In this document: piece by piece, positions 26,143 to 33,967 of the stretch
How positions within the stretch are numbered: the first letter of the stretch is position 1
Layout: the number at the start of each line of letters is the position of its first letter
NCBI GenBank assembly: GCA_964613035.1
Contig: CAZTFQ010000014.1
Coordinates: 1-50,243, forward strand
Reading direction: 5' to 3'
DNA: 50,243 bases
Source of the DNA: CAVIQK01 sp964613035
Lineage (GTDB): Bacteria; Bacillota; Clostridia; Christensenellales; DTU072
Made by a program: the position numbers and the translations under genes
Notes under the pieces: model-generated
Seen by the model: the letters and a program-made list of their open reading frames with translations, nothing else
The model's database searches: none
What the model was told of the DNA's origin: nothing

Positions 26143-27339
26143 ATGAACGAAAAAAAATCCGAAAAATTAATCCCGCCTCTAGTCGCAACGGGAGTGTTCG
26201 TCGCTCTTATCGCCGTTATATCTATACTGAAGATGTCCCCGTCCGTCGCCGAATGGTGGTCGAGAACCGTCTCCAGAACTTATCGCACCGGAATAGGCAC
26301 GATATCGGGCGCGTTTTCTTTCTCTTTAACGGAAATAGCAATCGTCGCGGCAATAGTCGGCGGAATGATTTTCATCGTCTCTTTTATATCCTGTCTCGTA
26401 AACAAGCGCGGCAAACGCGCGCTCAAACTCTTGTTCGATTTGACCGCCGTAATAACCGTCGTCGTTTTCTTGTACTCCGCCACCGCGGGTATGGAATATT
26501 ATCGCGACGCTCTTCCGTCCGACTCCTACGAATCAGCCACCGCCACCCCCGAAGAACTGCTCGAGCTGACCCGATATTATCAGTCTCGTTACAACGAGCT
26601 GGCAGAAACTCTTCCCAGAGATGCCGACGGCAATCTTATAGAAGAGGTATCGTTCTCCGATGCCTCAGCCAGGGTAAAAGCCGCTTACGACCGACTCATA
26701 GACGACGACTATTTCAATACGCCTATCGTCGCCAAATCTCTGGTGGCGACCAAGGAATTCTTCGCGGAATTCGGCATCAGCGGAATATATCTGTCTCTCA
26801 CCTCGGAAGCCAACGTCAACCTCGCCAACACCCACTATTCGAGAATTCCCGTCACGATAGCGCACGAAATGGCGCACTCCGCGGGAGTGATGAGAGAATA
26901 CGAAACCAACATCCTCGCCTTCTACGTCTGCCTTAATTCGGGCGACCCTTATCTGGAATACTCCGCGCTGGATTACGGGTTTTCTTACCTTTCTTCCGGC
27001 GTCCGAGAGATATACGGCTTCGATTCGGACGAGTATCAATCCGTCCGCACGGGATACTCGGAATATATCTATAAGGACTACGCGGCGCAGATTCTGTTGA
27101 GCAAAAAATACGGTTCTTTCATAAGAGAGGTCGGCGAATTTTTCAACGATATCTATCTTAAGTTGTCAGGATTGGCGGAAGGCACCGGCTCGTACGTACC
27201 CGACCCGGGCACCTTCGACATAATAACCGTACCCGACGATAACGGAAACACCGTCGTGGAAATCAAAGAAATCACGTACGGAGACATCCAAAAAATCTTC
27301 ATCGAAAAATATTTTTCTTCCCGCCGAAGCCAAATGTAA
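26143..27339 (+). CDS. DUF3810-like membrane zinc metallopeptidase
   Basis: A 398-residue membrane protein. Three hydrophobic segments (about 10-30, 63-85, 97-115) are followed by a domain with HEMAHSAG (241-248), the HExxH zinc motif, and Glu252/Glu254 just after in MREYETN as possible third ligand. This matches DUF3810-type proteins of unknown role. The C-terminal part faces outside if the three segments span. I start it at ATG 26143, not at the upstream in-frame ATG 26107, because an extended -10 box lies between them. Divergent from spmA, so a link to sporulation is possible but unproven. Confidence 0.75.
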   Translation: MNEKKSEKLIPPLVATGVFVALIAVISILKMSPSVAEWWSRTVSRTYRTGIGTISGAFSFSLTEIAIVAAIVGGMIFIVSFISCLVNKRGKRALKLLFDLTAVITVVVFLYSATAGMEYYRDALPSDSYESATATPEELLELTRYYQSRYNELAETLPRDADGNLIEEVSFSDASARVKAAYDRLIDDDYFNTPIVAKSLVATKEFFAEFGISGIYLSLTSEANVNLANTHYSRIPVTIAHEMAHSAGVMREYETNILAFYVCLNSGDPYLEYSALDYGFSYLSSGVREIYGFDSDEYQSVRTGYSEYIYKDYAAQILLSKKYGSFIREVGEFFNDIYLKLSGLAEGTGSYVPDPGTFDIITVPDDNGNTVVEIKEITYGDIQKIFIEKYFSSRRSQM

Positions 27340-27381
27340 AGTCAAATATAATTTTATATGGTTTTTTATCCGAATATATGG

Positions 27382-27387
27382 TACAAT
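27382..27387 (+). promoter_or_regulatory. extended -10 box for the GH13 operon
   Basis: TGGTACAAT (-10 TACAAT at 27382-27387) with a poor -35, 36 bases before the start codon. Confidence 0.45.
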
Positions 27388-27422
27388 GAGTATAGACTTA
27401 TCTAGCCGCATACGGAGGTTAT

Positions 27423-29096
27423 ATGAAAAAAACCGGATGGTATAAGGACGCCGTCATATATCAAATATATCCGAGGAGCTTCTACGACTCCGACGGAGAC
27501 GGCATAGGCGATATTCAAGGCATTATAAAAAAACTCGACTACGTCAAGTCTCTTGGCGTCAATGCAGTATGGCTCTCCCCTATATATAAGTCTCCCTGCG
27601 ACGACAACGGTTACGATATATCCGATTATAGAGACATCCTGCCGGAATACGGCACTCTGGACGACTTCAAACAACTCGTAGAAGAGATGCATAAGAGAGG
27701 CATCCGCCTCATTATGGATCTGGTCGCCAATCACACCTCGGACGAGCACGAATGGTTCAAGCAAGCCTTATCCGACCCGTCAAGTCCGTACAGAGACTAC
27801 TATATTTTCAAAAAGGGTCGCGCGGGCGGCAGACGTCCCCCCAACAATTGGACGTCTCGCTTCGGCGGCTCCGCGTGGGAAAAGGACCCTAAAAGCGGAG
27901 AATATTATCTGCACCTTTTCTCTAAAAAACAACCCGACCTCAACTGGAACAACCCCAAGGTCAGAGAAGAAATCGCCGATATCGTCAAGTACTGGATAGA
28001 CCTCGGCGTGGACGGGTTCCGTTGCGACGTCATAACTTATATTTCTAAAGACGACCGTTTCCCCAATGGGAAGTTTCGTTTCTTCTCCCGCGGCGACGAG
28101 CACTTCACCCACGGACCTAAAATCCACGAATATCTTCACGAACTCAACGAAAAAGCTTTCTCACACGGCGACACCATGACCGTGGGCGAAGCCGCCGGAG
28201 TCACTATAGAAGAAGGCATCCTCTACTGCGACGAAAGAAGAGAAGAGCTGGACACAGTGTTTACCTTCGAGCATCTCGCCTCTGACACCGTGGGACAAAT
28301 TTTCCCCGTTAAATTCAGACTGTCGAAATTCAAGAAAATTTTCCGTAAATGGCAACACGGTATGCGCGGCAGAGGATGGAACGCTCTCTATCTCGAAAAT
28401 CACGATCAGCCCAGATCTCTTTCCAGATACGTAGGCAACTTCAAAGAATATCGCGTAGAAGCAGGCAAAATGCTCTGCATCGCCCTCAATATGCTCCAGG
28501 GTACCCCCTACGTCTATCAGGGACAGGAAATAGGTATGCTCAACTGTAAGTTCGACTCTCTCGACGAATACGAAGACGTCTTCGTCAAGAACGTCCGAAA
28601 GAGCTTCGGCATATTCGAGCCGCTGTTTCGTCCTCTCATCAAGCATTGCTACGACAAAATAGGTCGCGACCAGGCGCGCACGCCTATGCAATGGACCCCC
28701 GGCGAAAACGCCGGATTCACTACCGGCACGCCGTGGTTTAAGGTCAACCCGGATCATTATATGATCAACGTCCAGGATGCAGAGACGGACCCCGACTCCA
28801 TTCTCAACTTCTATAAGGAAGTCATCGCTTTCCGCAAGTCTTCCGAAATCGTCAAGCACGGCATCTATAAAGAAAACTTCACAGCCAACAACGACGTATG
28901 GTGCTACGAGAGAATGTGGCACGGCGAGAGACTCTTCGTAATATGCAACTTCACCAACAGAGAAGTGCCCTTCAATCTCCCCAAGGATGCCGCTTGGGAG
29001 AAGTGCGAGCTTATTTTACATAATTATGAACACGAGAGATACTTGTCCAATATGGTGCTGTCACCGTATGAAGCAATGGTCTTCTATCTGCTCTAG
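27423..29096 (+). CDS. GH13 alpha-glucosidase (oligo-1,6-glucosidase type)
   Basis: A 557-residue cytoplasmic glycoside hydrolase of family 13, subfamily of oligo-1,6-glucosidase, trehalose-6-phosphate hydrolase and relatives. Catalytic residues: nucleophile D202 in DGFRCDVI, acid/base E256 in TVGEAAGV, and D328 in ENHDQPR. The valine after the nucleophile (V203) is the residue linked with alpha-1,6 specificity in characterised enzymes. N-terminal start WYKDAVIYQIYPRSFYD and DLVANHTSDEH are typical. Length is usual. GGAGG precedes ATG; the phospholipase-like gene follows after 8 bases. Likely releases glucose from isomalto-oligosaccharides. Confidence 0.92.
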   Translation: MKKTGWYKDAVIYQIYPRSFYDSDGDGIGDIQGIIKKLDYVKSLGVNAVWLSPIYKSPCDDNGYDISDYRDILPEYGTLDDFKQLVEEMHKRGIRLIMDLVANHTSDEHEWFKQALSDPSSPYRDYYIFKKGRAGGRRPPNNWTSRFGGSAWEKDPKSGEYYLHLFSKKQPDLNWNNPKVREEIADIVKYWIDLGVDGFRCDVITYISKDDRFPNGKFRFFSRGDEHFTHGPKIHEYLHELNEKAFSHGDTMTVGEAAGVTIEEGILYCDERREELDTVFTFEHLASDTVGQIFPVKFRLSKFKKIFRKWQHGMRGRGWNALYLENHDQPRSLSRYVGNFKEYRVEAGKMLCIALNMLQGTPYVYQGQEIGMLNCKFDSLDEYEDVFVKNVRKSFGIFEPLFRPLIKHCYDKIGRDQARTPMQWTPGENAGFTTGTPWFKVNPDHYMINVQDAETDPDSILNFYKEVIAFRKSSEIVKHGIYKENFTANNDVWCYERMWHGERLFVICNFTNREVPFNLPKDAAWEKCELILHNYEHERYLSNMVLSPYEAMVFYLL

Positions 29097-29104
29097 GAGG
29101 AACT

Positions 29105-30019
29105 ATGCCCAATCTGATCACGCATTATTTCTTCGCCGGAGAAGTCCTCAATAAGCTTCCCGAAAACACGAGAAAACTAATCGAGCGCAATCGCAACGCT
29201 TATAATCTCGGGTCCATCGGTCCCGACTTCTTGTATACGTTGAGAGAAATCGGCGACGTATCCGCCAGATACTCCAATCGTATGCACTTCAATCACGTGT
29301 ACGAAACTTTCGAGAAGAGCGTCATCCATCTCAACCGTACCCGCAACGAGACCCAGACCGCATATATGCTGGGACTGATGACCCACTACGTCGCGGATCA
29401 TACCATACACCCTCTCGTATACTTCCTCGCGGAAGAAGGTCTGACACGAGACTATCCGTCGGAATATCAGATGAACATCCACAACATCATCGAGTCCGCC
29501 CTGGACGAGTGGGTCCTAAAAGAACGCAACGGTCTCGACGCCAGATCGTTTTCTTCTCTGTACATCGGAGAAGGTCCTCATAAAGTCAAAAAGGAAATCG
29601 GCTCTCTATACAGAGAGGTCATCAACAAGGTCTACCGCTACGACGTGCCCGTCGTCAAAATCGAGTTCTCCTTCATAATCAGCAACTTCTTCGGCATACT
29701 ATGGAAAGATAAGTACGGCATCAAGAAAAGATTCTTCAGCTGGGCGGAAGATACCTTCGATCTGAAAAAGAGCGTCTCGTCCCTACTGCGCCCGCCCGTG
29801 GGCTACGGCAGAGCGGACCTCTTCAACGAAGACCGCCGCCCCTTCAACGTCGTACGCAACGAGACCACACTCTCCGACAAAAATATGATAGAACTATACG
29901 AAATAGCTCTGGAAAAATCCGTCGACTACATCGCCGACTTTATGCACGCAATCGAAACGAGAGGACGCCTGGATCGGGCGGACTTCTCCGTCAACTACGA
30001 AGGTATTCGCACCTACTGA
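29105..30019 (+). CDS. zinc-dependent phospholipase C-like protein
   Basis: A 304-residue protein of the zinc-dependent phospholipase C / S1-P1 nuclease fold (PF00882 type). Early residues PNLITHYFF, the segment LGSIGPDFLY, MHFNHVYE and the block YMLGLMTHYVADHTIHPLVYF carry the His and Asp metal ligands. There is no signal peptide, so the protein is probably cytoplasmic, unlike clostridial toxins. The substrate is unknown; phospholipid or phosphoester is the family expectation. AGGAGG before the ATG; co-transcribed with the GH13 gene. Not a virulence call. Confidence 0.75.
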   Translation: MPNLITHYFFAGEVLNKLPENTRKLIERNRNAYNLGSIGPDFLYTLREIGDVSARYSNRMHFNHVYETFEKSVIHLNRTRNETQTAYMLGLMTHYVADHTIHPLVYFLAEEGLTRDYPSEYQMNIHNIIESALDEWVLKERNGLDARSFSSLYIGEGPHKVKKEIGSLYREVINKVYRYDVPVVKIEFSFIISNFFGILWKDKYGIKKRFFSWAEDTFDLKKSVSSLLRPPVGYGRADLFNEDRRPFNVVRNETTLSDKNMIELYEIALEKSVDYIADFMHAIETRGRLDRADFSVNYEGIRTY

Positions 30020-30085
30020 CATTGTATTTAGGGTCCCAAAATCACCGCCTCGGCACCCTTAACTAAAATTTATTAAGGAATACTT

Positions 30086-30760
30086 ATGAAAACCAAGATC
30101 AACAATCCGTACGTCTTTTTATCGCTTATCACTCTTTTAATCTTCGCGATATTCATTATATTGATATCCGCCGTCGACGTGGAGCCCATCGGTCCCGAGA
30201 AGAGCTCCATAGGGCTGGCGACGCTCAACGTCTTCTTCCGCGATAACCTCAAGCCGTCATCCGTATGCTATTTGATAACCGAGATACTAGGCTACGTCGC
30301 ACTTCTCGTCGCGGGTGTTTTTGCCGTAGCGGGGCTAGTGCAACTCATCAAGCGCAAGCATCTCCGTCTGGTCGACAGAGAGATACTGGCTCTCGGCGTA
30401 ATATACGTCCTGACAATCGCCGCATATGCGGGCTTCGAGATTTTTCCTCTCAACTATCGCCCCATACTCGACGACGGACAGCTGGCGGCTTCTTTCCCAT
30501 CGTCGCACACGATGTTGTTCATCACCGTCATATGCACCGCTCTCATCGCGATAGAACATAAAATCAACGGTCCTCTTAAGGTCGTCGGCATCGTCGCCGC
30601 CGCCCTTCTCTCCGTAGCAATGGTCGTATTGAGAACTCTCTCCGGAGTGCATTGGTTTACGGATATCATCGGCGGAATCATCCTCGCACTGACCTTGGTA
30701 TTGTGCTATAAAGCGATCCTCGCCTCCCCCCCCCCCGAACTGGCACGGAAGAGTTACTGA
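30086..30760 (+). CDS. PAP2-family membrane phosphatase
   Basis: A 224-residue protein with six hydrophobic segments and the three PAP2 signature regions: a partial first motif with NYRP near residue 117, SFPSSHTM near 131-138, and GVHWFTDIIGG near 189-199. The family removes phosphate from lipid phosphates such as phosphatidate or undecaprenyl pyrophosphate. The last codons cross an 11-base run of C (30726-30736), so the final 10 residues (PPPELARKSY) depend on exact length of this run. AAGGAATA before the ATG. Confidence 0.85.
   Translation: MKTKINNPYVFLSLITLLIFAIFIILISAVDVEPIGPEKSSIGLATLNVFFRDNLKPSSVCYLITEILGYVALLVAGVFAVAGLVQLIKRKHLRLVDREILALGVIYVLTIAAYAGFEIFPLNYRPILDDGQLAASFPSSHTMLFITVICTALIAIEHKINGPLKVVGIVAAALLSVAMVVLRTLSGVHWFTDIIGGIILALTLVLCYKAILASPPPELARKSY
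30726..30736 (+). repeat. homopolymer C11 inside the PAP2 gene
   Basis: Eleven consecutive C bases within the last 12 codons. Loss or gain of one base would change the C-terminal tail and shift the stop downstream. It may be a slippage site or a sequencing or assembly length error. Confidence 0.9.
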
Positions 30761-30782
30761 CATCACCCGATAACGTCAACGC

Positions 30783-30825
30783 TTAAATAAATATCCACCA
30801 GCCTAGCTGGTGGATATTTATTTAA
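30783..30825. terminator. strong bidirectional terminator
   Basis: A perfect 20-bp stem with a 3-base loop (30783-30802 with 30806-30825) lies between convergent genes and has A/T-rich flanks. Confidence 0.85.
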
Positions 30826-30860
30826 TCTGTATTACAATCTTTATCACTATGTTTGACAGA

Positions 30861-31787
30861 TTATTTCTTGCCCTTTTCTTTGGCGCGCTTGTCGTTGATT
30901 ATCTGCATATGCTCTTTTGTTATGAGAGTGACGCCGTTTTCTTTCGCCCACTCGACGCAACCTTTAAGGACCATCGAGAGGAAGACTCTCGGGACCTTGA
31001 CCAGTCCCTCGAGAGCTTCGTCTGTAAACTTAACCACGTCGTCCGCTCTGTGCGCCGCATACTTGACCGACTCGAGGTCTACGGAGCGATTGGGGAGAGG
31101 CTCCGCTATAGGACGGCGGAATTTAGTATACCAGAAGTTTTTGCTGTCTCTATAACCGTAATCTACGGGCACTCTCGGGAATGCGCCTGCGGTGACTCCG
31201 TTGATAATGGCGTCGTGATATTTTTCTTTCATCAATATTTTATCGACCTTGAGAATAAAATGCGCGCCGAACTTAGACGTGATGCCGTTGAAGTCGTGAT
31301 ACGGGGGAGCATACTCTTCCTTGACTTCATCGTCCTGCGCATTGTCCAGAGTATCCACCCAGGTACATTCGAAGACCTGATACGACTCCGCTATAACCTT
31401 GGGGTAATGCTCGGAGGGATTCTCTTCCGCCCTCAAGCCCTCTTCTAAGCGGAATATGCAATCTTTCATCTTTTCCTCGGGCGTATCTCCCGGGAATCCG
31501 AGTCGGACCGCCTCGTGGAAATATTTCCTGTCGTCGGGGATGAAATTGAGCGTGCATTTTTTATGACGGAGCAGTCCCTTGCAAGTGTTGGAACTGTTCC
31601 TGCACTCCAATAACATCGCATAATAATCTTTACCGGCTATATAATACGGCGCTACCAGCGAATATGCGCCGAAGGACGTCGTCTCGCCGTCTTCCGCCAG
31701 CGTACCTATCAATACGGTCGGCATCGGGAAAAACGCCGACGTCTGATAAAAATTGTCTACTATCCTGAGATTCTTAAAACTACTCAT
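30861..31787 (-). CDS. flavin-reductase-like protein with C-terminal PCP_red-like domain
   Basis: A 308-residue protein. Residues 1-205 look like an FMN-binding split barrel of the flavin reductase family (MPTVLIGTLAEDGETTSFGAYSLVAPYY; RNSSNTCKGLLRHKKCTLNF; HFILKVDKILM). Residues 250-300 match the PCP_red helical bundle pattern: FTDEALEGLVKVPRVFLSMV then EWAKENGVTLITKEHM, comparable with the tail of light-independent protochlorophyllide reductase subunit B. Flavin reductase-like family members bind FMN and reduce diverse substrates; PCP_red tails contribute substrate contacts in DPOR. The gene is alone, with GGAGACGG before the ATG. First domain good, second plausible. Confidence 0.7.
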   Translation of the reverse strand: MSSFKNLRIVDNFYQTSAFFPMPTVLIGTLAEDGETTSFGAYSLVAPYYIAGKDYYAMLLECRNSSNTCKGLLRHKKCTLNFIPDDRKYFHEAVRLGFPGDTPEEKMKDCIFRLEEGLRAEENPSEHYPKVIAESYQVFECTWVDTLDNAQDDEVKEEYAPPYHDFNGITSKFGAHFILKVDKILMKEKYHDAIINGVTAGAFPRVPVDYGYRDSKNFWYTKFRRPIAEPLPNRSVDLESVKYAAHRADDVVKFTDEALEGLVKVPRVFLSMVLKGCVEWAKENGVTLITKEHMQIINDKRAKEKGKK

Positions 31788-31955
31788 AACCGTCTCCTTA
31801 ACGTTTCGTTGTATTTATTATACCCCTCCGCTCAGAATAATGTCAACACCGCTCTCTATCGAGAAAAATATCAATTTGCCGTAATTCGTAGACTTTATCT
31901 TAATTAAATAGTAAAATAAATATATAATATCTTATATTTATTCGCGTAACGATAC

Positions 31956-32030
31956 GCTTCCTTAGTTAAATGGATATAACAAGCCCCTCCTAAGGGCTAG
32001 TTGTGGGTTCGATTCCCGCAGGGAGTACCA
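31956..32030 (+). tRNA. tRNA-Arg (anticodon CCT)
   Basis: A 75-base cloverleaf with encoded CCA. Acceptor 7 bp (GCTTCCT with AGGGAGT, two G-U), D-stem GTTA/TAAC, anticodon stem AGCCC/GGGCT around loop CTCCTAA (anticodon CCT), T-arm GTGGG-TTCGATT-CCCGC. It reads AGG codons. It directly precedes the terminator at 32031-32066. tRNA-Arg(CCT) is a common phage and element insertion site. Confidence 0.92.
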
Positions 32031-32066
32031 AAAATCGACAAGATTCCGTGGGGACTTGTCGATTTT
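32031..32066 (+). terminator. terminator of tRNA-Arg
   Basis: A perfect 12-bp stem (32031-32042 with 32055-32066) starts right after the CCA and ends in a T-run. Confidence 0.8.
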
Positions 32067-32072
32067 TACTTC

Positions 32073-32155
32073 TTCACTCTTCACTTTTCACTAAAATCTT
32101 TTTGTCGATTTTGGGAAGTAAGAAGTAATAGTGAACAGTGAAAATCTTGTCGATG
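32073..32155. repeat. TTCACTC-type repeat block with inverted partner
   Basis: Three heptamer units (32073-32092) follow the tRNA terminator. Further on, GTGAACAGTGAAAATC-like sequence in inverted orientation (32130-32155) repeats the AATCTTGTCGAT motif of the terminator stem. The block resembles a small fold-back intergenic element and is related to the tract at 659-700. Confidence 0.6.
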
Positions 32156-32223
32156 CAGCTTTTCTCCCAATTGTAAAAGCATTTATTAAAAAAATCGCGG
32201 CAATTCAAGCTCAGACGAAAAAG

Positions 32224-32282
32224 CACAAAAACGACCTTTTTGTGTTCTCTTCACAAGAGAAAACGACCGCAATTACGGTCGT
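32224..32282. other. two hairpins in the gap after tRNA-Arg
   Basis: Hairpin 1: CACAAAAA/TTTTTGTG (32224-32231 with 32237-32244). Hairpin 2: ACGACCG/CGGTCGT (32263-32269 with 32276-32282) followed by TATTTTA. Both are terminator-like. I see no convincing gene between 31788 and 32608 apart from the tRNA. Confidence 0.5.
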
Positions 32283-32469
32283 ATTTTACTCCTTCCCTGT
32301 TAAATATACCTCTTTTTCGTCAAAAATTCTCCCCGATTCGTAACAGTCTTTTCTATTAAATTATTTTTAATTATCAAAACTGGTATTGTTTTTGGTATTA
32401 TTTTTACTTAATCGATGAAATTTAATTCTAGTTTTCACATAATCAATAGAGCTCAGTAACCGCATCGAC

Positions 32470-32504
32470 AAATCTCTTACTTTCGACTATAATGTAAGAG
32501 ATTT
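32470..32504. promoter_or_regulatory. 11-bp inverted repeat around a TATAAT box
   Basis: AAATCTCTTAC (32470-32480) and its complement (32494-32504) flank CGACTATAATG. It could be an operator-promoter of a lost element or a terminator (T5 follows). A 43-codon frame starts 20 bases later. Confidence 0.45.
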
Positions 32505-32565
32505 TTAAAAAGAGTAAGCGATTATGCTTGAATTTGATTACGATAAGCTAAAAAACAAAACAATA

Positions 32566-32594
32566 TCGGTCCGATTACCCAAGAATCGGACCGA
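32566..32594 (-). terminator. terminator of the 100-residue gene
   Basis: An 11-bp perfect stem (32566-32576 with 32584-32594); on the minus strand it is followed by a T-rich stretch. Confidence 0.7.
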
Positions 32595-32608
32595 ATATCA
32601 ATTAATCT

Positions 32609-32911
32609 TTATACTTCCTTTTGGAAAATTAAAGTATAATATTGCGGGAATATAACGTCGGGCTCCTTGGGTATAAACAACTCTCCGATAATCGGAATCC
32701 ATCCTAAAAGTACTTCCAGAATACCTTTTTTACGAAATACCGTACCGGGAAGAACTTCTAAACTGTGAAGTTGCCAGCCATTTCTTGCTTCCACAGCAAT
32801 ACGTTCTCCTACGGGAGCGACGACTTTTGCGGCGGTTTCGTCTGTATATAAATCCTTTCCTTTAACTAAAAGCGTTGTCGCAGGAATAGCGACGGTTTTG
32901 AATTGTAACAT
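32609..32911 (-). CDS. small hypothetical protein (100 residues)
   Basis: A 100-residue protein beginning MLQFKTVAIPATTLLVKG and ending YYTLIFQKEV. It has a hydrophobic patch near residues 65-80 (ILEVLLGWIPIIGELF) but no clear membrane span or signal peptide. I recognise no family. It is a convincing gene: consensus promoter at 33032-33060, GGAGGA 9 bases before the ATG, and a terminator after it. The leader of about 115 bases is long, so post-transcriptional control is possible. Codon use is more AT-rich than its housekeeping neighbours. Confidence 0.7.
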   Translation of the reverse strand: MLQFKTVAIPATTLLVKGKDLYTDETAAKVVAPVGERIAVEARNGWQLHSLEVLPGTVFRKKGILEVLLGWIPIIGELFIPKEPDVIFPQYYTLIFQKEV

Positions 32912-33031
32912 ATTATAAGTCCTCCTCTGTGTTAATGCGATCTTGGGCTCGCTTTTTACCTTTTTTGTGTGTTTCGACTCGGGTACATTAAAAAATATAG
33001 CTTTAATCGATTTAACACTTCCCTCGACACT

Positions 33032-33060
33032 ATTATATAATTTATCGTCCCTATTTTCAA
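33032..33060 (-). promoter_or_regulatory. sigma-A promoter of the 100-residue gene
   Basis: Minus-strand TTGAAA (33055-33060), 17-base spacer, TATAAT (33032-33037). Confidence 0.8.
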
Positions 33061-33117
33061 GACCTTTTTAGGAAATTGTCTAAACTTTTTTTGCCGTTCA
33101 ATGCGTTCAAATAAAAA

Positions 33118-33138
33118 GTCACCCGCGCGACGGGTGAC
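33118..33138 (-). terminator. terminator of the trmN6-like/rsmI operon
   Basis: GTCACCCG/CGGGTGAC stem with 5-base loop (33118-33138), followed on the minus strand by TTTTTATTT. Confidence 0.85.
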
Positions 33139-33160
33139 AAAATTTTCGTTATTGACTTCT

Positions 33161-33967
33161 TTAGGAATTATGATAGGCGTTGTAGAGAACGTTCTTCGAG
33201 ACGGAATACTTCTCCGCGACGATTTTTAGGGCGTCCTTTTTTGTAACGCCGTCTAAGACCAGCGCGTCGACTTCCTCTACAAGTTTTTCTATATCGGGAG
33301 TCTCCGTTTCCTCTTTAACGTCCGTAACCAGGACGAATTCTCCCCTAGGGCTGTCTATCGCCAGCTCGCCAAGATAACCTTCATAGACCGTCTCGTGCAA
33401 CTTGGTGAGTTCCTTACAGGCATATACTCTGCGGCGACCGAGCTTCTCGTACAGATACGACAGAGTAGACTCGATATCGTGAGGCGCTACGTAAAAAACT
33501 AACGGAACGTCGATATTCTTAACGCCGTCGAGTAACAAGTCGCGTTCTTTTTTCTTCTCCGGAAGGAAACCTAAAAAGCAGAATCCGTTTCCTTTGAGTC
33601 CCGACAACGCCACTGCGGAGCAGACTGCCGTAGGTCCCGGGACGACTTCCGTTTCCAGACCTCTTTCTCGGGCTTTCCTCACCAGCCCCGCACCCGGGTC
33701 GCTCACTGCGGGCATACCCGCGTCGGTCACCAGCGCGACGTTCTTTCCCTCTGCAATCATCTCGCAAATCTCGTCGGAACCTTCGTTTTCTTTCTGTTTA
33801 TAATAAGATATCAGCGGCTTGCGAATATCGTATCTGTCCAGAAGTATCCTCGTGTGACGGGTGTCCTCGGACGCGATAATGTCTACTTCCTTGAGTATTC
33901 TAAGAGCGCGCAAAGTGATGTCTTCCAGATTGCCTATCGGCGTGCCTACTATATATAACTTACTCAT
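33161..33967 (-). CDS. rsmI: 16S rRNA 2'-O-methyltransferase RsmI
   Basis: A 268-residue SAM-dependent enzyme that 2'-O-methylates C1402 of 16S rRNA. Signature segments: LYIVGTPIGNLEDITLRAL at the start, SEDTRHTRILLDRYDI, VTDAGMPAVSDPGAGLV, and EKLGRRRVYACKELTKLHE. Length normal, with a short C-terminal winged region (SVSKNVLYNAYH). It overlaps the preceding methyltransferase gene by 4 bases and ends at the terminator 33118-33138. Confidence 0.95.
   Translation of the reverse strand: MSKLYIVGTPIGNLEDITLRALRILKEVDIIASEDTRHTRILLDRYDIRKPLISYYKQKENEGSDEICEMIAEGKNVALVTDAGMPAVSDPGAGLVRKARERGLETEVVPGPTAVCSAVALSGLKGNGFCFLGFLPEKKKERDLLLDGVKNIDVPLVFYVAPHDIESTLSYLYEKLGRRRVYACKELTKLHETVYEGYLGELAIDSPRGEFVLVTDVKEETETPDIEKLVEEVDALVLDGVTKKDALKIVAEKYSVSKNVLYNAYHNS

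Noticed and set aside
29105..30019. Secreted phospholipase toxin
   Set aside because: Fold resembles zinc-dependent phospholipase C, but there is no signal peptide and the context is metabolic.
32131..32343. 70-codon frame after tRNA-Arg
   Set aside because: Runs through several hairpins and repeats; no ribosome binding site or family resemblance.
32524..32655. 43-codon frame resembling a phage repressor start
   Set aside because: Only the first 12 residues resemble a repressor; it crosses a terminator and overlaps the end of the opposite gene. Kept only as a hint of an element remnant.
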